Positions 15,710-25,410 are shown, counted from the stretch's first letter. The stretch is 64,000 nucleotides of DNA from Bacteroidales bacterium (GCA_019454985.1 JACFNF010000005.1:62001-126000); one strand, 5' to 3'. The notes: generated by a model from the sequence alone, not told the origin. Numbers and translations: made by a program.

Positions 15710-18421
15710 ATGGAAAACAATCTTTTCGCAGGTCTGGAAACATCAGTCAGAGATGAAAAGGAGAATGCTTTTTATGACAAAATGAAGGAAATGCGGATGA
15801 GAATGGATAAAACCGGAGCAAACGACAGTGATACAGGTAAACAAGAAGCTGAGCCAATGCCGTCAGAAACGATCCAGTCTGCTCCTAATCTGAAAACCTA
15901 TAGCCATGCCGAAGTGCTTGAAGCAACTACCCGTTATTTCAAGGGCGATACACTTGCTGCAAATGTTTGGATGAACAAATATGCACTCAAAGACAGTCAA
16001 GGCAATCTTTTCGAGCGCACTCCCGATGATATGCACCATCGTTTGGCTTCCGAAATTGCACGCATCGAAAAAAAATACCCTAACCCGCTGACCGAAGCAG
16101 AAATTTTTGAAGTACTTCGCGATTTCCGTTATATCGTCCCACAAGGCAGTCCGATGGCCGGGATAGGCAATCATTATCAGGTTTCATCCCTTTCGAATTG
16201 TTTTGTCATTGGCAATGACGGGCCATCCGACTCCTATGGAGGTATCATGAAAATTGACCAGGAACAGGTTCAGTTGATGAAACGCCGGGGTGGCGTCGGA
16301 CACGATCTGTCACACATCAGACCAACAGGAAGCCCGGTAAAAAACAGCGCCCTTACCAGTACCGGTGTCGTGCCTTTTATGGAACGCTATTCCAACTCCA
16401 CGCGCGAAGTGGCTCAGGATGGGCGTCGGGGGGCACTCATGCTGAGCATCAGCATCAAACACCCGGACGCCGAACGTTTTATTGACGCTAAACTTGAATT
16501 GGGAAAAGTAACCGGAGCCAATATTTCGGTACGCATCACCGACGAATTTATGAAAGCCGTTCGGGATGGCAGCACATTTGTTCAGCAATATCCTATTGAT
16601 AGCGACAAACCGTGGTTTGTACAGGAAATTGATGCCCGTCGTCTTTGGGACAAACTCATCCACAACGCCTGGGCATCGGCCGAGCCTGGAATTCTTTTTT
16701 GGGATACCATCCTCAGCGAGAGCATCCCCGATTCATACGCCGATCTGGGCTTCCGCACCCTTTCGACCAATCCTTGCGGCGAAATTCCGCTTTGTGCCTA
16801 CGACAGTTGCCGGCTTTTGGCCATCAATTTATACAGCTATGTGGAAAACCCTTTTACCCCACAAGCATCGTTCAATGTGGAGCTCTTTAGCAAACATGCC
16901 CGAATGGCTCAACGCATCATGGACGATATCATTGACTTAGAAACTGAAAAAATTGATGCCATCCTTCATAAAATTGATGCCGACCCCGAAACCATGGAAG
17001 TCAAGGGTGTGGAATACCGGTTATGGCAGAATATCCGTAAAAAAACACTTCAGGGTCGTCGTACCGGTATCGGGATTACTGCCGAAGGCGACATGCTGGC
17101 AGCATTAGGTTTGCGCTACGGATCGTACGAAGCCATCAGCTTTTCCACCGAAGTGCATAAACTGCTGGCATTGGAAGTCTATCGCAGTTCAGTGGACATG
17201 GCCGAAGAACGCGGCGCTTTTGAGGTGTACAATACTGATCGGGAAAAAAACAATCCTTTCATCAGTCGAATCAGAGAGGCTGCACCACGCCTTTACGAAA
17301 AAATGAGTCGCGTAGGCCGCCGCAATATTGCTATGCTTACGATTGCTCCAACTGGTAGCGTAAGTATCTGTACGCAAACAACATCCGGAATTGAACCGGT
17401 GTTCTTGGTCAGCTATAAACGGCGCCGTAAGGTTAACCCAAACGATATCAATGTTAAGGTAAGCATCACCGACGAGGTTGGTGATTCGTGGGAAGAATAC
17501 AATGTTTTTCATCCCAAATTTGAAACCTGGCTCGAAGCCAATGGTTATGATGTGCAGGCGGTGAAAGAATATTCCGACGAACAACTGCAAGAACTCATCA
17601 AAAAATCACCTTATTACAAAGCCACTTCCAACGACATTGACTGGTTGAGCAAAGTGAAAATGCAGGGTGATATTCAAAAATGGGTAGATCATTCTATCAG
17701 TGTGACGGTAAATGTGCCGAATGATATTAGTGAGGAGTTGGTCAGTCAGATTTATCAGACAGCCTGGGAAAGCGGCTGCAAGGGGATGACCATCTATCGC
17801 GATGGTTCGCGATCGGGCGTTTTGGTGAGTGCCGATGAGAAAAAATCACAGGCAGCACAGGATGAATTTCGGGAAACACAAGCTCCTCAACGCCCCAAAC
17901 GCTTAGAAGCTGATGTGGTTCGTTTTCAAAACAATTATGAAAAATGGCTGGCAGTAGTCGGTAAGCTGAACGGAAAACCGTATGAAATTTTTACCGGAAA
18001 AGCCGACGACTTTTTCCTGCCACCCTGGGTTGAAACCGGCTGGGTTATCCGTGAGAAAAATAAAAACGAAAAAGCGCGTTACGATTTTCAGTTTGAAGAT
18101 CGTCAGGGATATAAAGTCACGGTGGAAGGCCTCTCGCGTTCTTTCAACAAAGAGTATTGGAATTATGCCAAGCTCATTTCGGGAATCTTACGCCACGGAA
18201 TGCCTCTGCCTTATGCCATCGAATTGGTGCAAAATCTTACGCTTGACGAAGATACCATTAACACCTGGAAAAATGGCGTCGTTAGAGCTTTGAAAAGATA
18301 TATCCCCGATGGAACTGTTTCGGAAGGGAAAACCTGCCCTGAATGTGGTGATAATAAAAGTCTGATTTATCAGGACGGCTGCCTCACCTGTAAATCGTGT
18401 GGCTACTCAAAATGCAGCTAA
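15710..18421 (+). CDS. nrdJ: Adenosylcobalamin-dependent (class II) ribonucleotide reductase
   Basis: 903 residues. The enzyme makes deoxyribonucleotides by a B12-generated thiyl radical, independent of oxygen. Visible elements are the redox cysteine in SNCFVIGN (Cys164), the radical cysteine in NPCGEIPL (about Cys356), the phosphate-binding segment APTGSVSICTQTTSGIEP, and the C-terminal zinc-type cysteines CPECGD ... CKSCGYSKCS that relay electrons. The first 60 residues are a poorly conserved, charged extension. The region about 740-850 resembles the TSCPD-like C-terminal domain of this family. It is a single-gene unit with a strong terminator. No nrdAB or nrdDG genes are in the window. Confidence 0.95.
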   Translation: MENNLFAGLETSVRDEKENAFYDKMKEMRMRMDKTGANDSDTGKQEAEPMPSETIQSAPNLKTYSHAEVLEATTRYFKGDTLAANVWMNKYALKDSQGNLFERTPDDMHHRLASEIARIEKKYPNPLTEAEIFEVLRDFRYIVPQGSPMAGIGNHYQVSSLSNCFVIGNDGPSDSYGGIMKIDQEQVQLMKRRGGVGHDLSHIRPTGSPVKNSALTSTGVVPFMERYSNSTREVAQDGRRGALMLSISIKHPDAERFIDAKLELGKVTGANISVRITDEFMKAVRDGSTFVQQYPIDSDKPWFVQEIDARRLWDKLIHNAWASAEPGILFWDTILSESIPDSYADLGFRTLSTNPCGEIPLCAYDSCRLLAINLYSYVENPFTPQASFNVELFSKHARMAQRIMDDIIDLETEKIDAILHKIDADPETMEVKGVEYRLWQNIRKKTLQGRRTGIGITAEGDMLAALGLRYGSYEAISFSTEVHKLLALEVYRSSVDMAEERGAFEVYNTDREKNNPFISRIREAAPRLYEKMSRVGRRNIAMLTIAPTGSVSICTQTTSGIEPVFLVSYKRRRKVNPNDINVKVSITDEVGDSWEEYNVFHPKFETWLEANGYDVQAVKEYSDEQLQELIKKSPYYKATSNDIDWLSKVKMQGDIQKWVDHSISVTVNVPNDISEELVSQIYQTAWESGCKGMTIYRDGSRSGVLVSADEKKSQAAQDEFRETQAPQRPKRLEADVVRFQNNYEKWLAVVGKLNGKPYEIFTGKADDFFLPPWVETGWVIREKNKNEKARYDFQFEDRQGYKVTVEGLSRSFNKEYWNYAKLISGILRHGMPLPYAIELVQNLTLDEDTINTWKNGVVRALKRYIPDGTVSEGKTCPECGDNKSLIYQDGCLTCKSCGYSKCS

Positions 18422-18445
18422 CCCACTAAAATAAGCATATATCGA

Positions 18446-18472
18446 AAAGGAGCAGCCGGACTGCTCCTTTTT
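18446..18472 (+). terminator. Terminator of nrdJ
   Basis: Perfect stem AAAGGAGCAG / CTGCTCCTTT with a CCGGA loop followed by T residues, 24 bases after the stop. Confidence 0.9.
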
Positions 18473-18522
18473 CCATTCTGAAAAATCTGAACCATCAAAT
18501 CACAAAGATAAATGCAACCAGA

Positions 18523-18553
18523 TTGACAGAATTTTTTCATGGCAGTATATTTG
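18523..18553 (+). promoter_or_regulatory. Promoter of the rhomboid gene
   Basis: TTG (18523-18525), 20 bases, TATATTTG (18546-18553). The ATG at 18586 is 32 bases downstream. Confidence 0.7.
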
Positions 18554-18585
18554 ATGGTACTCAATAGCCTAACTAGTGTGCTGAA

Positions 18586-19314
18586 ATGCAAAAAGAAGAA
18601 AGAGCCCTGCTGAAAAGTTTTTTTGTGCCGTTCATCCTGTTGGCGCTGATGTATCTGGTAGCTTTTACGGAATGGCTTTTCGGGATCAGTTTCTCACGTT
18701 ATGGCATTCACCCGCTTCATGCCGATGGATTGCCCGGTATTCTTTTGTCGCCTTTTATTCACAGCGATTGGAAACATCTGGCGGCAAACAGCCTTCCGGT
18801 GTTGGTTTTAGGCGGAGCATTATTTTATTTTTACCAGGTGATTGCAGTGCGTATTCTGCTGCTCATCACTTTGCTCACCGGTATATGGGTTTGGCTTGGC
18901 GCAAGGGGAGGTGTTCATATCGGAGCCAGTGGGGTTATTTATGGTCTTTCATCCTTTCTACTTGTCAGCGGAATCATCCGTCGCGAAACGCGCCTCATGG
19001 CATTGTCACTGATTGTGGTTTTTTTGTACGGGAGCTTCGTGTGGGGCATCTTTCCACAGTTTTTTCCCCAACAAAACATTTCTTGGGAATCGCACCTGAG
19101 CGGGATGCTGGCCGGAATCATTCTGGCTGTTTTCTATCGTTCAGAAGGGCCTCAACGTAAGCTCTATTCATGGGAAATCCAGGAGGAAGATGAAGATCAG
19201 ACAGATGCTGGCAGTATGCAACAATCAGCCGACGAAAAGCCCTATTGGGATATCCCCGAACCGGACCGAAATGACCTCAAGGTCGTGTATCACCCGCCAA
19301 AAAAGGAGTCTTAA
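18586..19314 (+). CDS. Rhomboid family intramembrane serine protease
   Basis: 242 residues with about six membrane segments. The catalytic dyad is visible: Ser115 in HIGASGVIYG and His170 in WESHLSGMLAG. The oxyanion-hole element HLAANS (His64-Asn68) in the second segment is also present. Rhomboids cleave membrane proteins within the lipid bilayer; the substrate here is unknown. A soluble, acidic C-terminal tail of about 50 residues (QEEDEDQTD...) follows the last segment. Its TAA stop overlaps the stop of the convergent lipoprotein gene by 3 bases. Confidence 0.92.
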   Translation: MQKEERALLKSFFVPFILLALMYLVAFTEWLFGISFSRYGIHPLHADGLPGILLSPFIHSDWKHLAANSLPVLVLGGALFYFYQVIAVRILLLITLLTGIWVWLGARGGVHIGASGVIYGLSSFLLVSGIIRRETRLMALSLIVVFLYGSFVWGIFPQFFPQQNISWESHLSGMLAGIILAVFYRSEGPQRKLYSWEIQEEDEDQTDAGSMQQSADEKPYWDIPEPDRNDLKVVYHPPKKES

Positions 19315-19751
19315 CGAAATTTGTAATGCTTCACCGAATATGCACAACTGCCCATGTCAGGTATCTGGACTTCGGTGTAGCCCATTGACAGCAATCTCAA
19401 ATCGGACTGATCCGAACGAATAATCAGCGCTGGCTCCACGATCACCATCATAGCATGATCGCTACCGGGAGGCCGACAGCTACGCCCTCCACGCTTAAAC
19501 CAAAGATCGGTGAAAGAAATTCCGGCTTCTGTCAGTGATTTGATGGGGGTAGCCTCCGAGAACTCGTCCATATTGTCAGGAAGATTTAGTTTATAGTAAA
19601 CTCCAGGGGCAAAATGGTATTCGTCAGAAGCATGGTCTTCAACGGTCAAGCTCGGCTTTTTAGTCGAAACAGTTTTAGAACTGCGGCAAGAGATACTGAT
19701 CAAGCCCAGGATAACAAGGCTCACACCAAAAATAAGAGAGAGATGTTTCAT
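19311..19751 (-). CDS. Small lipoprotein of unknown function
   Basis: About 146 residues from MKHLSLIFG at 19751. The N-terminus is a lipoprotein signal (VSLVILGLISIS then Cys), so the mature protein should be lipid-anchored in the envelope. The body contains GVYYKLNLPDNMDEF, FKRGGRSCRPPGSDHAMMVIVEP and a C-terminal GSCAYSVKHYKFR, with no family I can name. The upstream heme-binding gene ends 50 bases before its start on the same strand, so they may form an operon. A longer in-frame start at 19856 would overlap that gene and lose the signal peptide. Confidence 0.65.
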   Translation of the reverse strand: MKHLSLIFGVSLVILGLISISCRSSKTVSTKKPSLTVEDHASDEYHFAPGVYYKLNLPDNMDEFSEATPIKSLTEAGISFTDLWFKRGGRSCRPPGSDHAMMVIVEPALIIRSDQSDLRLLSMGYTEVQIPDMGSCAYSVKHYKFR

Positions 19752-19801
19752 GGCGGGTAGGTTTTTATTCGGGAAATAACGGATTGTCCGATCTGGCAAA
19801 A

Positions 19802-20281
19802 TTATTCCTGCTGGGTAACGGAAGCAGAAATTTTTGATTTTAACTCCCGGGCCCAATTGAGCAAATGCTGTTTGCTGGTTTCATCCAATCTGGCTTCGCG
19901 GTGAAGCATCGTATAATAAGCCGGTGGCATATCGTTTTCCTGAAGCACCTCAACAATCTCGTCAAGCTTGTGAAGTTGTTTTTCCTTTGGATAGAGAATC
20001 CATTCCGAAAAATTGAGATGTTTTTTCCCGTGTTTCACATGTTTGCTGATCATCCACGAAACAGGGGCAATGCTTGCATACCAGGGATAAACGGTGTTGT
20101 TCGAATGACAGTCGTAACAGGCATGATGAAGCGAGTTTTCCACAATCGCCTCAGTATCAGTCTTATGCAGGATGTCGTAACGACTTAGATTGGTTTGCTG
20201 GTTGCGCTGAGGTCTGATGAACTGGATCAGGCCAAAAATCAGGAGAAGAACCAAAATGATGATTTGTGTGCGTTTTTTCAT
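19802..20281 (-). CDS. Heme-binding domain protein (CxxCH)
   Basis: About 159 residues from MKKRTQII at 20281. One N-terminal membrane segment (IIILVLLLIFGLIQFI) would anchor a periplasmic domain with a single c-type heme site, CYDCHSNN, followed by TVYPWYASIAPVSW and a later NDMPPAYYTMLH. This is the layout of the Bacteroidota Haem_bd family, whose role is not established; a redox or sensing task is likely. An upstream in-frame ATG at 20305 would put extra residues before the anchor. Confidence 0.87.
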   Translation of the reverse strand: MKKRTQIIILVLLLIFGLIQFIRPQRNQQTNLSRYDILHKTDTEAIVENSLHHACYDCHSNNTVYPWYASIAPVSWMISKHVKHGKKHLNFSEWILYPKEKQLHKLDEIVEVLQENDMPPAYYTMLHREARLDETSKQHLLNWARELKSKISASVTQQE

Positions 20282-20365
20282 GGCTTTGTGAATGAGGAAA
20301 GCCAAAAATAATCATTTTTTAGGTTACGACCTGGTGATGGATAAAAAATGGATGGTCAAAGGTGG

Positions 20366-20401
20366 AAAAACAAAAAACACCTTCCCGAAGGAAAGTGTTT
20401 T
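20366..20401 (-). terminator. Probable terminator of tRNA-Pro
   Basis: Minus strand AAACAC...CTTC/GAAG...GTGTTT hairpin with an asymmetric bulge, then TTTTTTG TTTTT, just after the tRNA 3' end. Confidence 0.55.
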
Positions 20402-20402
20402 G

Positions 20403-20476
20403 TCGGAGTGGCCCGACTCGAACGGGCGACCGCTTGCACCCCATGCAAGAATGCTAGCCAACTGCACCACACCCCG
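20403..20476 (-). tRNA. tRNA-Pro (anticodon GGG)
   Basis: Reverse complement begins CGGGGTGTGGTGCAG. The acceptor CGGGGTG pairs with CACTCCG (one G-T). The anticodon stem CTTGC/GCAAG holds ATGGGGT (GGG), and the T-arm is GCCCG TTCGAGT CGGGC. CCA is not encoded. Confidence 0.95.
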
Positions 20477-20494
20477 AATTGCATAAATGCGCTG

Positions 20495-20524
20495 CAAAGG
20501 TACAACATTCTCCCGTTTTTGCAA
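20495..20524 (-). promoter_or_regulatory. Promoter of tRNA-Pro
   Basis: Minus-strand TTG (20522-20524), 19 bases, TACCTTTG (20495-20502), 18 bases before the tRNA. Confidence 0.75.
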
Positions 20525-20728
20525 GTTTTTTCACCTCAACTTCTTTTTTCGGATCAAACCTTGCAAAAAAGCCCCAAATAGCCGGAGTGAAAAAACTATT
20601 ACTTCGACCGACAGGCTGTCAGACTGAATATCGGACAAAAAGGCATCTGCGTCAGAAAAAATTGCGACTTTTGCATTGGCATTGTTTTCGCATAACTTGA
20701 AACCAAACGAAATAAAAATTCAATACGT

Positions 20729-21679
20729 ATGAAGGAAGAAAAAATCGAGTGCCTCATCATTGGATCGGGGCCTGCCGGGTACACGGCTGCCATCTACGCA
20801 GCTCGTGCTGATCTGAAACCCGTTGTTTATCAAGGAATACAGCCAGGTGGGCAATTAACGACAACTACGGAGGTTGAAAATTTCCCGGGCTATCCACAAG
20901 GGATCACCGGCACCGAGATGATGAATCAGCTCAAGGAACAAGCCGAGCGTTTTGGAGCCGAAAGCCGCTGGGGCACCATCGTAGAGGTTGATGCAAGTGC
21001 ACGACCTTTCAGGGTAAAAGACGATGAAGGTCGCGAGATGCTGGCCGAAACCCTCATCATTGCCACGGGTGCTACTGCAAAATACTTAGGCTTGGAGTCG
21101 GAAGAAAAATTCAAAGGTGGAGGCGTTTCGGCATGCGCAACTTGCGACGGGTTCTTTTATAAAGGTAAAGATGTGGCCGTTGTGGGCGGCGGCGATACTG
21201 CAGCCGAAGAAGCCACTTATCTGGCCAAGTTGTGCCGAAAAGTGTACCTCATTGTGCGTCGCGACGAACTGCGTGCCTCAAAAGCCATGCAAAACCGTGT
21301 GCTAAACACCCCCAACATCGAAGTGCTGTGGAATCATAACACCAAAGAACTTTTCGGAACCGAGACCGGATTTATGAAAACTCTCAAAGGCGCCGTACTC
21401 ATCAATAATAAGACACAGGAGGAACGTGTGATTGATATTGATGGCTTCTTTGTTGCCATTGGTCATAAACCTAACAGCGACCTCTTTGAGGGAGTTCTTG
21501 ACATGGACGAAACAGGCTATATCAAAACCAAACCCGATTCGACGGCCACCAATGTACCCGGAATTTTTGCCTGTGGTGATGTGCAGGATAAAGTTTTCCG
21601 CCAGGCCATCACGGCTGCCGGAACAGGTTGCATGGCTGCTCTGGAAGCCGAACGCTTTTTAGCTGCATTGCAAGATTAA
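20729..21679 (+). CDS. trxB: Thioredoxin-disulfide reductase
   Basis: A 316-residue flavoenzyme that passes electrons from NADPH to thioredoxin. FAD site GSGPAGYTAAIYAARA is at residues about 12-27, the redox pair CATC is near 135, and the NADPH site GGGDTAAEEA is near 155. The C-terminal FAD element FACGDVQDKVFRQAITAAGTGCMAA is complete, and the length is typical. It is a single gene ending in a strong terminator. It probably serves as reductant source for ribonucleotide reductase and general thiol balance. Confidence 0.96.
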   Translation: MKEEKIECLIIGSGPAGYTAAIYAARADLKPVVYQGIQPGGQLTTTTEVENFPGYPQGITGTEMMNQLKEQAERFGAESRWGTIVEVDASARPFRVKDDEGREMLAETLIIATGATAKYLGLESEEKFKGGGVSACATCDGFFYKGKDVAVVGGGDTAAEEATYLAKLCRKVYLIVRRDELRASKAMQNRVLNTPNIEVLWNHNTKELFGTETGFMKTLKGAVLINNKTQEERVIDIDGFFVAIGHKPNSDLFEGVLDMDETGYIKTKPDSTATNVPGIFACGDVQDKVFRQAITAAGTGCMAALEAERFLAALQD

Positions 21680-21699
21680 ATAAGTTAAGGTGTTGATAT

Positions 21700-21735
21700 A
21701 AGTCGTTATTCTTTTGTCAGAATAACGACTTTTTT
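21700..21735 (+). terminator. Terminator of trxB
   Basis: 12-bp perfect stem AAGTCGTTATTC / GAATAACGACTT, 8-base loop, then a T run. Confidence 0.92.
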
Positions 21736-21784
21736 ATTTGTGTGTAGAAAAACCAGTCTAAAATGAATTGCGGCTTAGCAGTTG

Positions 21785-22759
21785 TTATTTGTTTCGTTTG
21801 ATGCTGTAATCTACTAAAAGTTTCAGCGAGTCGAGAGCCTGCGATGGCGGCAATCTGTCAAGTTGTTTGAGAGCCAAAGCAATATATTCATTCATTTTAA
21901 CCGTCGCATAATCAATACCTCCCGAACGACGAACCATTTCGACCACTTCGTGTACTTTGGCAGGCTCATGGTTATGGTTTTTTACCAAATTGATGATGTG
22001 ACGGCGGGTAGAGGCCGTACTAGTGTTGAGCAGATAAATGAGCGGCAGGGTCATTTTACGCTCTTTGATGTCAATGCCTGTTGGTTTGCCAATCAGCCGG
22101 GTATCTTCGAAATCGAAAATGTCGTCTTTGATCTGGAAAGCTATGCCGACATAAGTCCCAAAAAGGCGCATCTGTTCAACAAGCACAGGCTTTGCTCCTG
22201 ACGAAGCTGCACCCACGGCACAACATGAAGCAATGAGCGAGGCGGTTTTCTTTTCGATAATCTCGAAATACACCTTTTCTTCCACCTCGAGGCGACGCGC
22301 TTTTTCAATCTGAAGCAGCTCGCCTTCGCTCATTGCTTTGACTGCCTGCGACACGATGCGCAGCAGTTCGAAGTCGTTGTTTTCGAGCGCCAGCAACATC
22401 CCCCGCGAAAGCAGATAATCACCAACCAGGACGGCGATCTTATTCTTCCACAACGCATTGATGGAAAAAAATCCGCGCCGCTCGTTCGAATCGTCCACCA
22501 CATCATCATGAACCAATGTGGCAGTGTGAAGCAGTTCGATGAGCGTGGCTGCCCGATAAGAGCTTTCGTTGATACCACCGTTGATGGCTGCCGAAAGCAA
22601 AACAAACATCGGACGCATCTGCTTTCCTTTGGTTCGCGTAATATAGGCCGTTATCTTGTCGAGCAAGGGAATGGGCGAGCGTATCGCATTGCGAAATACC
22701 TTTTCGAAACGGCTGAGATCGTCGCGTATGGGTGCTTGTATTTGGGTCAGTTCCGACAT
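21785..22759 (-). CDS. Polyprenyl diphosphate synthase
   Basis: About 324 residues from MSELTQIQ. This trans-prenyl synthase builds long prenyl diphosphates (for menaquinone side chains) from IPP and an allylic primer. The two aspartate-rich motifs that bind Mg-diphosphate are DDVVDDS (near residue 85, with LLHTATLVH before it) and KDDIFDF (near 212). KGKQMRPMFVLL is the IPP-binding region. It resembles octaprenyl synthase (IspB) types, but chain length cannot be read. The start at 22759 is preferred because the promoter at 22779-22811 lies within the longer frame from 22810. Confidence 0.92.
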   Translation of the reverse strand: MSELTQIQAPIRDDLSRFEKVFRNAIRSPIPLLDKITAYITRTKGKQMRPMFVLLSAAINGGINESSYRAATLIELLHTATLVHDDVVDDSNERRGFFSINALWKNKIAVLVGDYLLSRGMLLALENNDFELLRIVSQAVKAMSEGELLQIEKARRLEVEEKVYFEIIEKKTASLIASCCAVGAASSGAKPVLVEQMRLFGTYVGIAFQIKDDIFDFEDTRLIGKPTGIDIKERKMTLPLIYLLNTSTASTRRHIINLVKNHNHEPAKVHEVVEMVRRSGGIDYATVKMNEYIALALKQLDRLPPSQALDSLKLLVDYSIKRNK

Positions 22760-22778
22760 GGCTGCGTAAATATTCACA

Positions 22779-22811
22779 CAAAGGTAAACTTTTCTGTCAA
22801 CGGGATTCAAA
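22779..22811 (-). promoter_or_regulatory. Promoter of the polyprenyl synthase gene
   Basis: Minus-strand TTTG (22808-22811), 21 bases, TACCTTTG (22779-22786), 19 bases before the ATG at 22759. Confidence 0.75.
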
Positions 22812-22922
22812 CCACCGACACTGTTTCATCATTAGATGAACATGGATGAAACCTCACCTAAAGACTGAGCCTGGCCACAAGTGTTTCGCTGGCTTACAAA
22901 ACGAACAAAGATGCTTTTCCTC

Positions 22923-22930
22923 TATTTTTG
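22923..22930 (+). promoter_or_regulatory. -7 box of uvrC
   Basis: TATTTTTG, 34 bases before the ATG at 22965. It falls inside the longer frame starting at 22881, which argues against that start. Confidence 0.55.
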
Positions 22931-22964
22931 CAAAAAGAAACCGTCACAGCTGGTAGATTGCTTT

Positions 22965-24785
22965 ATGAACGACGCTCATCCATTGCAGCCCATTCTGGCC
23001 TCAATACCACACGAACCCGGTGTATATCAATACCTTGACGAGGAAGGAAAGGTGATTTATGTGGGTAAAGCCAAAGATTTGCGCAAGCGGGTGAGCAGCT
23101 ACTTTACCAAAGAACAAACCGGAAAAGTCCGGGTATTGGTCAGGCGCATACGCGACATCAAAGTGATTGTGGTTGCAAGCGAGTCGGAAGCTTTGTTACT
23201 GGAAAATAACCTGATCAAAGAGTTGCAGCCACGCTACAATATTTTGTTGAAAGACGACAAAACTTATCCATCCATTTGCATTAAAAATGAGCCTTTCCCA
23301 CGGGTTTTTGCAACAAGGAATCTGGTTCAGGACGGAAGCGAATATTACGGCCCGTATGCTTCCGGCCGAATGATGAAAACCCTGCTCGAACTCATCCGCC
23401 AGCTTTACCCGCTTCGTACATGCAGCCTAAATTTATCACCAAATGCTATCAAACGCGGGCAATACAAAGTGTGCCTGGAATATCATATCGGGAATTGTAA
23501 AGGCCCTTGCGAAGGGCTACAAACAGAAGAAGAATATGACGAGATGATTCGTGAAATCCGGCTGATCATCAAAGGACAATTGCAAGGATTGTTACGAGTG
23601 ATGAAAGCCCGAATGATGGACTATGCCGATAAACTTGAGTTTGAAAAAGCCCAGGAAATCAAAGAAAAACTCCAGATTTTGGAGAATTACCGAAGTAAAT
23701 CCACCGTGGTGGGCATCGGTATCAGCAATGTGGATGTGTATGGCATTGTGGATGAACCTACTGTGGCATGGGTTAACTTCATCAGAGTGGTGGAGGGCGC
23801 TGTGATTCAATCTCATTCTGTGGAAGTTAAAAAGAAATTAGACGAGAGTCCGGCCGAGATTCTCTCCATCGTGATCAACGATCTTAGCCTTCGGTTTGGA
23901 ACGACTGCCCGCGAAATCATTGTGCCGGTGCAGATTGAAAACAAACCCGAAAACTTGAAGATTACCGTTCCACGCAAAGGAGAAAAAAAACAACTGCTTG
24001 AGCTTTCGGAAAACAATGCGCGACACTTTAAGCTTGAAACCGAAAAACAACGCAGCTTAGTAGATCCTGAGCGACATCAGAAACGCATCTTGCTGCAATT
24101 ACAGAAAGACCTAAGAATGAGCGTAATCCCCGAGGTGATCGAATGTTTCGACAATTCAAATTTCCAGGGGGATTTTGCGGTTGCAGCCATGGTTCAGTTT
24201 AAGAATGCCAAACCCAACAAAAGCGAATATCGGCATTTTAACATCAAGACGGTGGAAGGGCCCAACGATTTTGCTTCGATGGAAGAAATTATCGAAAGGC
24301 GTTACAGCAGATTGCTCAAAGATGAAAAACCTCTGCCACAGTTGATTGTGGTTGATGGTGGCAAAGGGCAACTCGGTGTTGCCGTAAAAACCCTCGAAAA
24401 AATTGGTCTTCGGGGCAAAATTGCTATTATCGGAATTGCCGAGAAACTCGAAGAAATCTATTTTCCGGGCGACAGCATTCCGGTCTATATTGACAAAAAA
24501 TCGGAGTCGCTACGTCTAATCCAATTTTTACGCGATGAGGCCCACCGTTTTGGCATCACCCATCACCGAAAGAAATTTGAAAAGGGCTTCATGCAGAGTG
24601 AATTCAACCGGATAAAAGGAATCGGTGAACATACAGCCCAAAAGTTGCTGATTCATTTTAAATCGTACAAAAAAGTGTCGGAAACAAGTTTTGATGAGTT
24701 GGCTGCCGTCGTGGGGCCGGCGAAAGCCCAAATCCTGATCAATCATTTCAACGACCCTCAAAAACCTGATCCGACAAGCCTGTAA
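22965..24785 (+). CDS. uvrC: Excinuclease ABC subunit C
   Basis: About 606 residues from MNDAHPLQ. UvrC makes both incisions in nucleotide excision repair. The N-terminal GIY-YIG nuclease reads GVYQYLDEEGKVIYVGKAKDLRKRV. Cysteines follow in the linker (CSLNL, CLEYHIGNCKGPC), then the UvrB-binding UVR helix pair around MDYADKLEFEKAQEIKEKL. The RNase H-like 3' nuclease domain carries ECFDNSNFQGDFAVAAMV and VVDGGKGQL. The C-terminal helix-hairpin-helix is IKGIGEHTAQKLLIHF. All domains are intact. It is transcribed divergently from the prenyl synthase gene. Confidence 0.96.
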   Translation: MNDAHPLQPILASIPHEPGVYQYLDEEGKVIYVGKAKDLRKRVSSYFTKEQTGKVRVLVRRIRDIKVIVVASESEALLLENNLIKELQPRYNILLKDDKTYPSICIKNEPFPRVFATRNLVQDGSEYYGPYASGRMMKTLLELIRQLYPLRTCSLNLSPNAIKRGQYKVCLEYHIGNCKGPCEGLQTEEEYDEMIREIRLIIKGQLQGLLRVMKARMMDYADKLEFEKAQEIKEKLQILENYRSKSTVVGIGISNVDVYGIVDEPTVAWVNFIRVVEGAVIQSHSVEVKKKLDESPAEILSIVINDLSLRFGTTAREIIVPVQIENKPENLKITVPRKGEKKQLLELSENNARHFKLETEKQRSLVDPERHQKRILLQLQKDLRMSVIPEVIECFDNSNFQGDFAVAAMVQFKNAKPNKSEYRHFNIKTVEGPNDFASMEEIIERRYSRLLKDEKPLPQLIVVDGGKGQLGVAVKTLEKIGLRGKIAIIGIAEKLEEIYFPGDSIPVYIDKKSESLRLIQFLRDEAHRFGITHHRKKFEKGFMQSEFNRIKGIGEHTAQKLLIHFKSYKKVSETSFDELAAVVGPAKAQILINHFNDPQKPDPTSL

Positions 24786-24933
24786 ACCGCTAACTGATTG
24801 GGTTGTTGATTTGAATTAAAAAACATTTGTTTTATCATTTTTATCATTAGTTTTGTGTTAAATATTATAATATATTGAATATTAACATATTACCAATTTT
24901 TTATATTTTAACACCTTCAATCTTACCAAAACA

Positions 24934-25410
24934 ATGAAACACTATTCCTTTGTGCCCATTCTTTTGTGCATGTTTTTGTTCGTCCCTTTTCTAACTAAGG
25001 GTCAACAACTTCTGATACAGCAAAAGAGTGGTCAAACCCACACTGAGCTGCTCAGCAACGTCCAGAACCTACACTTCAATCCGGGCGAGCTGGTGCTTCA
25101 GCCCAGAACGGGTGCCATGGCGGCCTTTGCCTTGGCCGAGATTCAAAAAATTGTTTTTGATACTGAAACAGGGCTGTCGAAGCCCTCACTACAATCCCTT
25201 GTGGTTTCGCCTTCGCCTGTTCAATCGGTGCTTTTTATGAGCGGTATTCCGCAATTTGCCCGGAAAGCCCTTGTTTACAAAGCCGATGGCACACTTGTGA
25301 TGGAAAGAGAAATAGGACAGCCGACCCATTCGCTCGATGTCGGCAGCCTTAGCCCCGGACTTTATCTGTTACGCGTTCATCAATTCACTGTTAAATTCGT
25401 CAAGCGATGA
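24934..25410 (+). CDS. Small secreted protein with T9SS type A C-terminal domain
   Basis: 158 residues. After the signal peptide (ends near TKGQQ) comes a short module, residues about 24-75: LLIQQKSGQTHTELL ... LQNLHF-like ... FALAEIQKIVF. Residues about 85-158 form a T9SS sorting tail (LVVSPSPVQSVLFMSG ... LSPGLYLLRVHQFTVKFVKR). The protein is therefore little more than a small N-module plus an export/anchoring tail. The N-module is echoed in the next gene (SFPVSEIDSITF). The stop overlaps the next start in ATGA, so the two are translationally coupled. Function unknown. Confidence 0.8.
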   Translation: MKHYSFVPILLCMFLFVPFLTKGQQLLIQQKSGQTHTELLSNVQNLHFNPGELVLQPRTGAMAAFALAEIQKIVFDTETGLSKPSLQSLVVSPSPVQSVLFMSGIPQFARKALVYKADGTLVMEREIGQPTHSLDVGSLSPGLYLLRVHQFTVKFVKR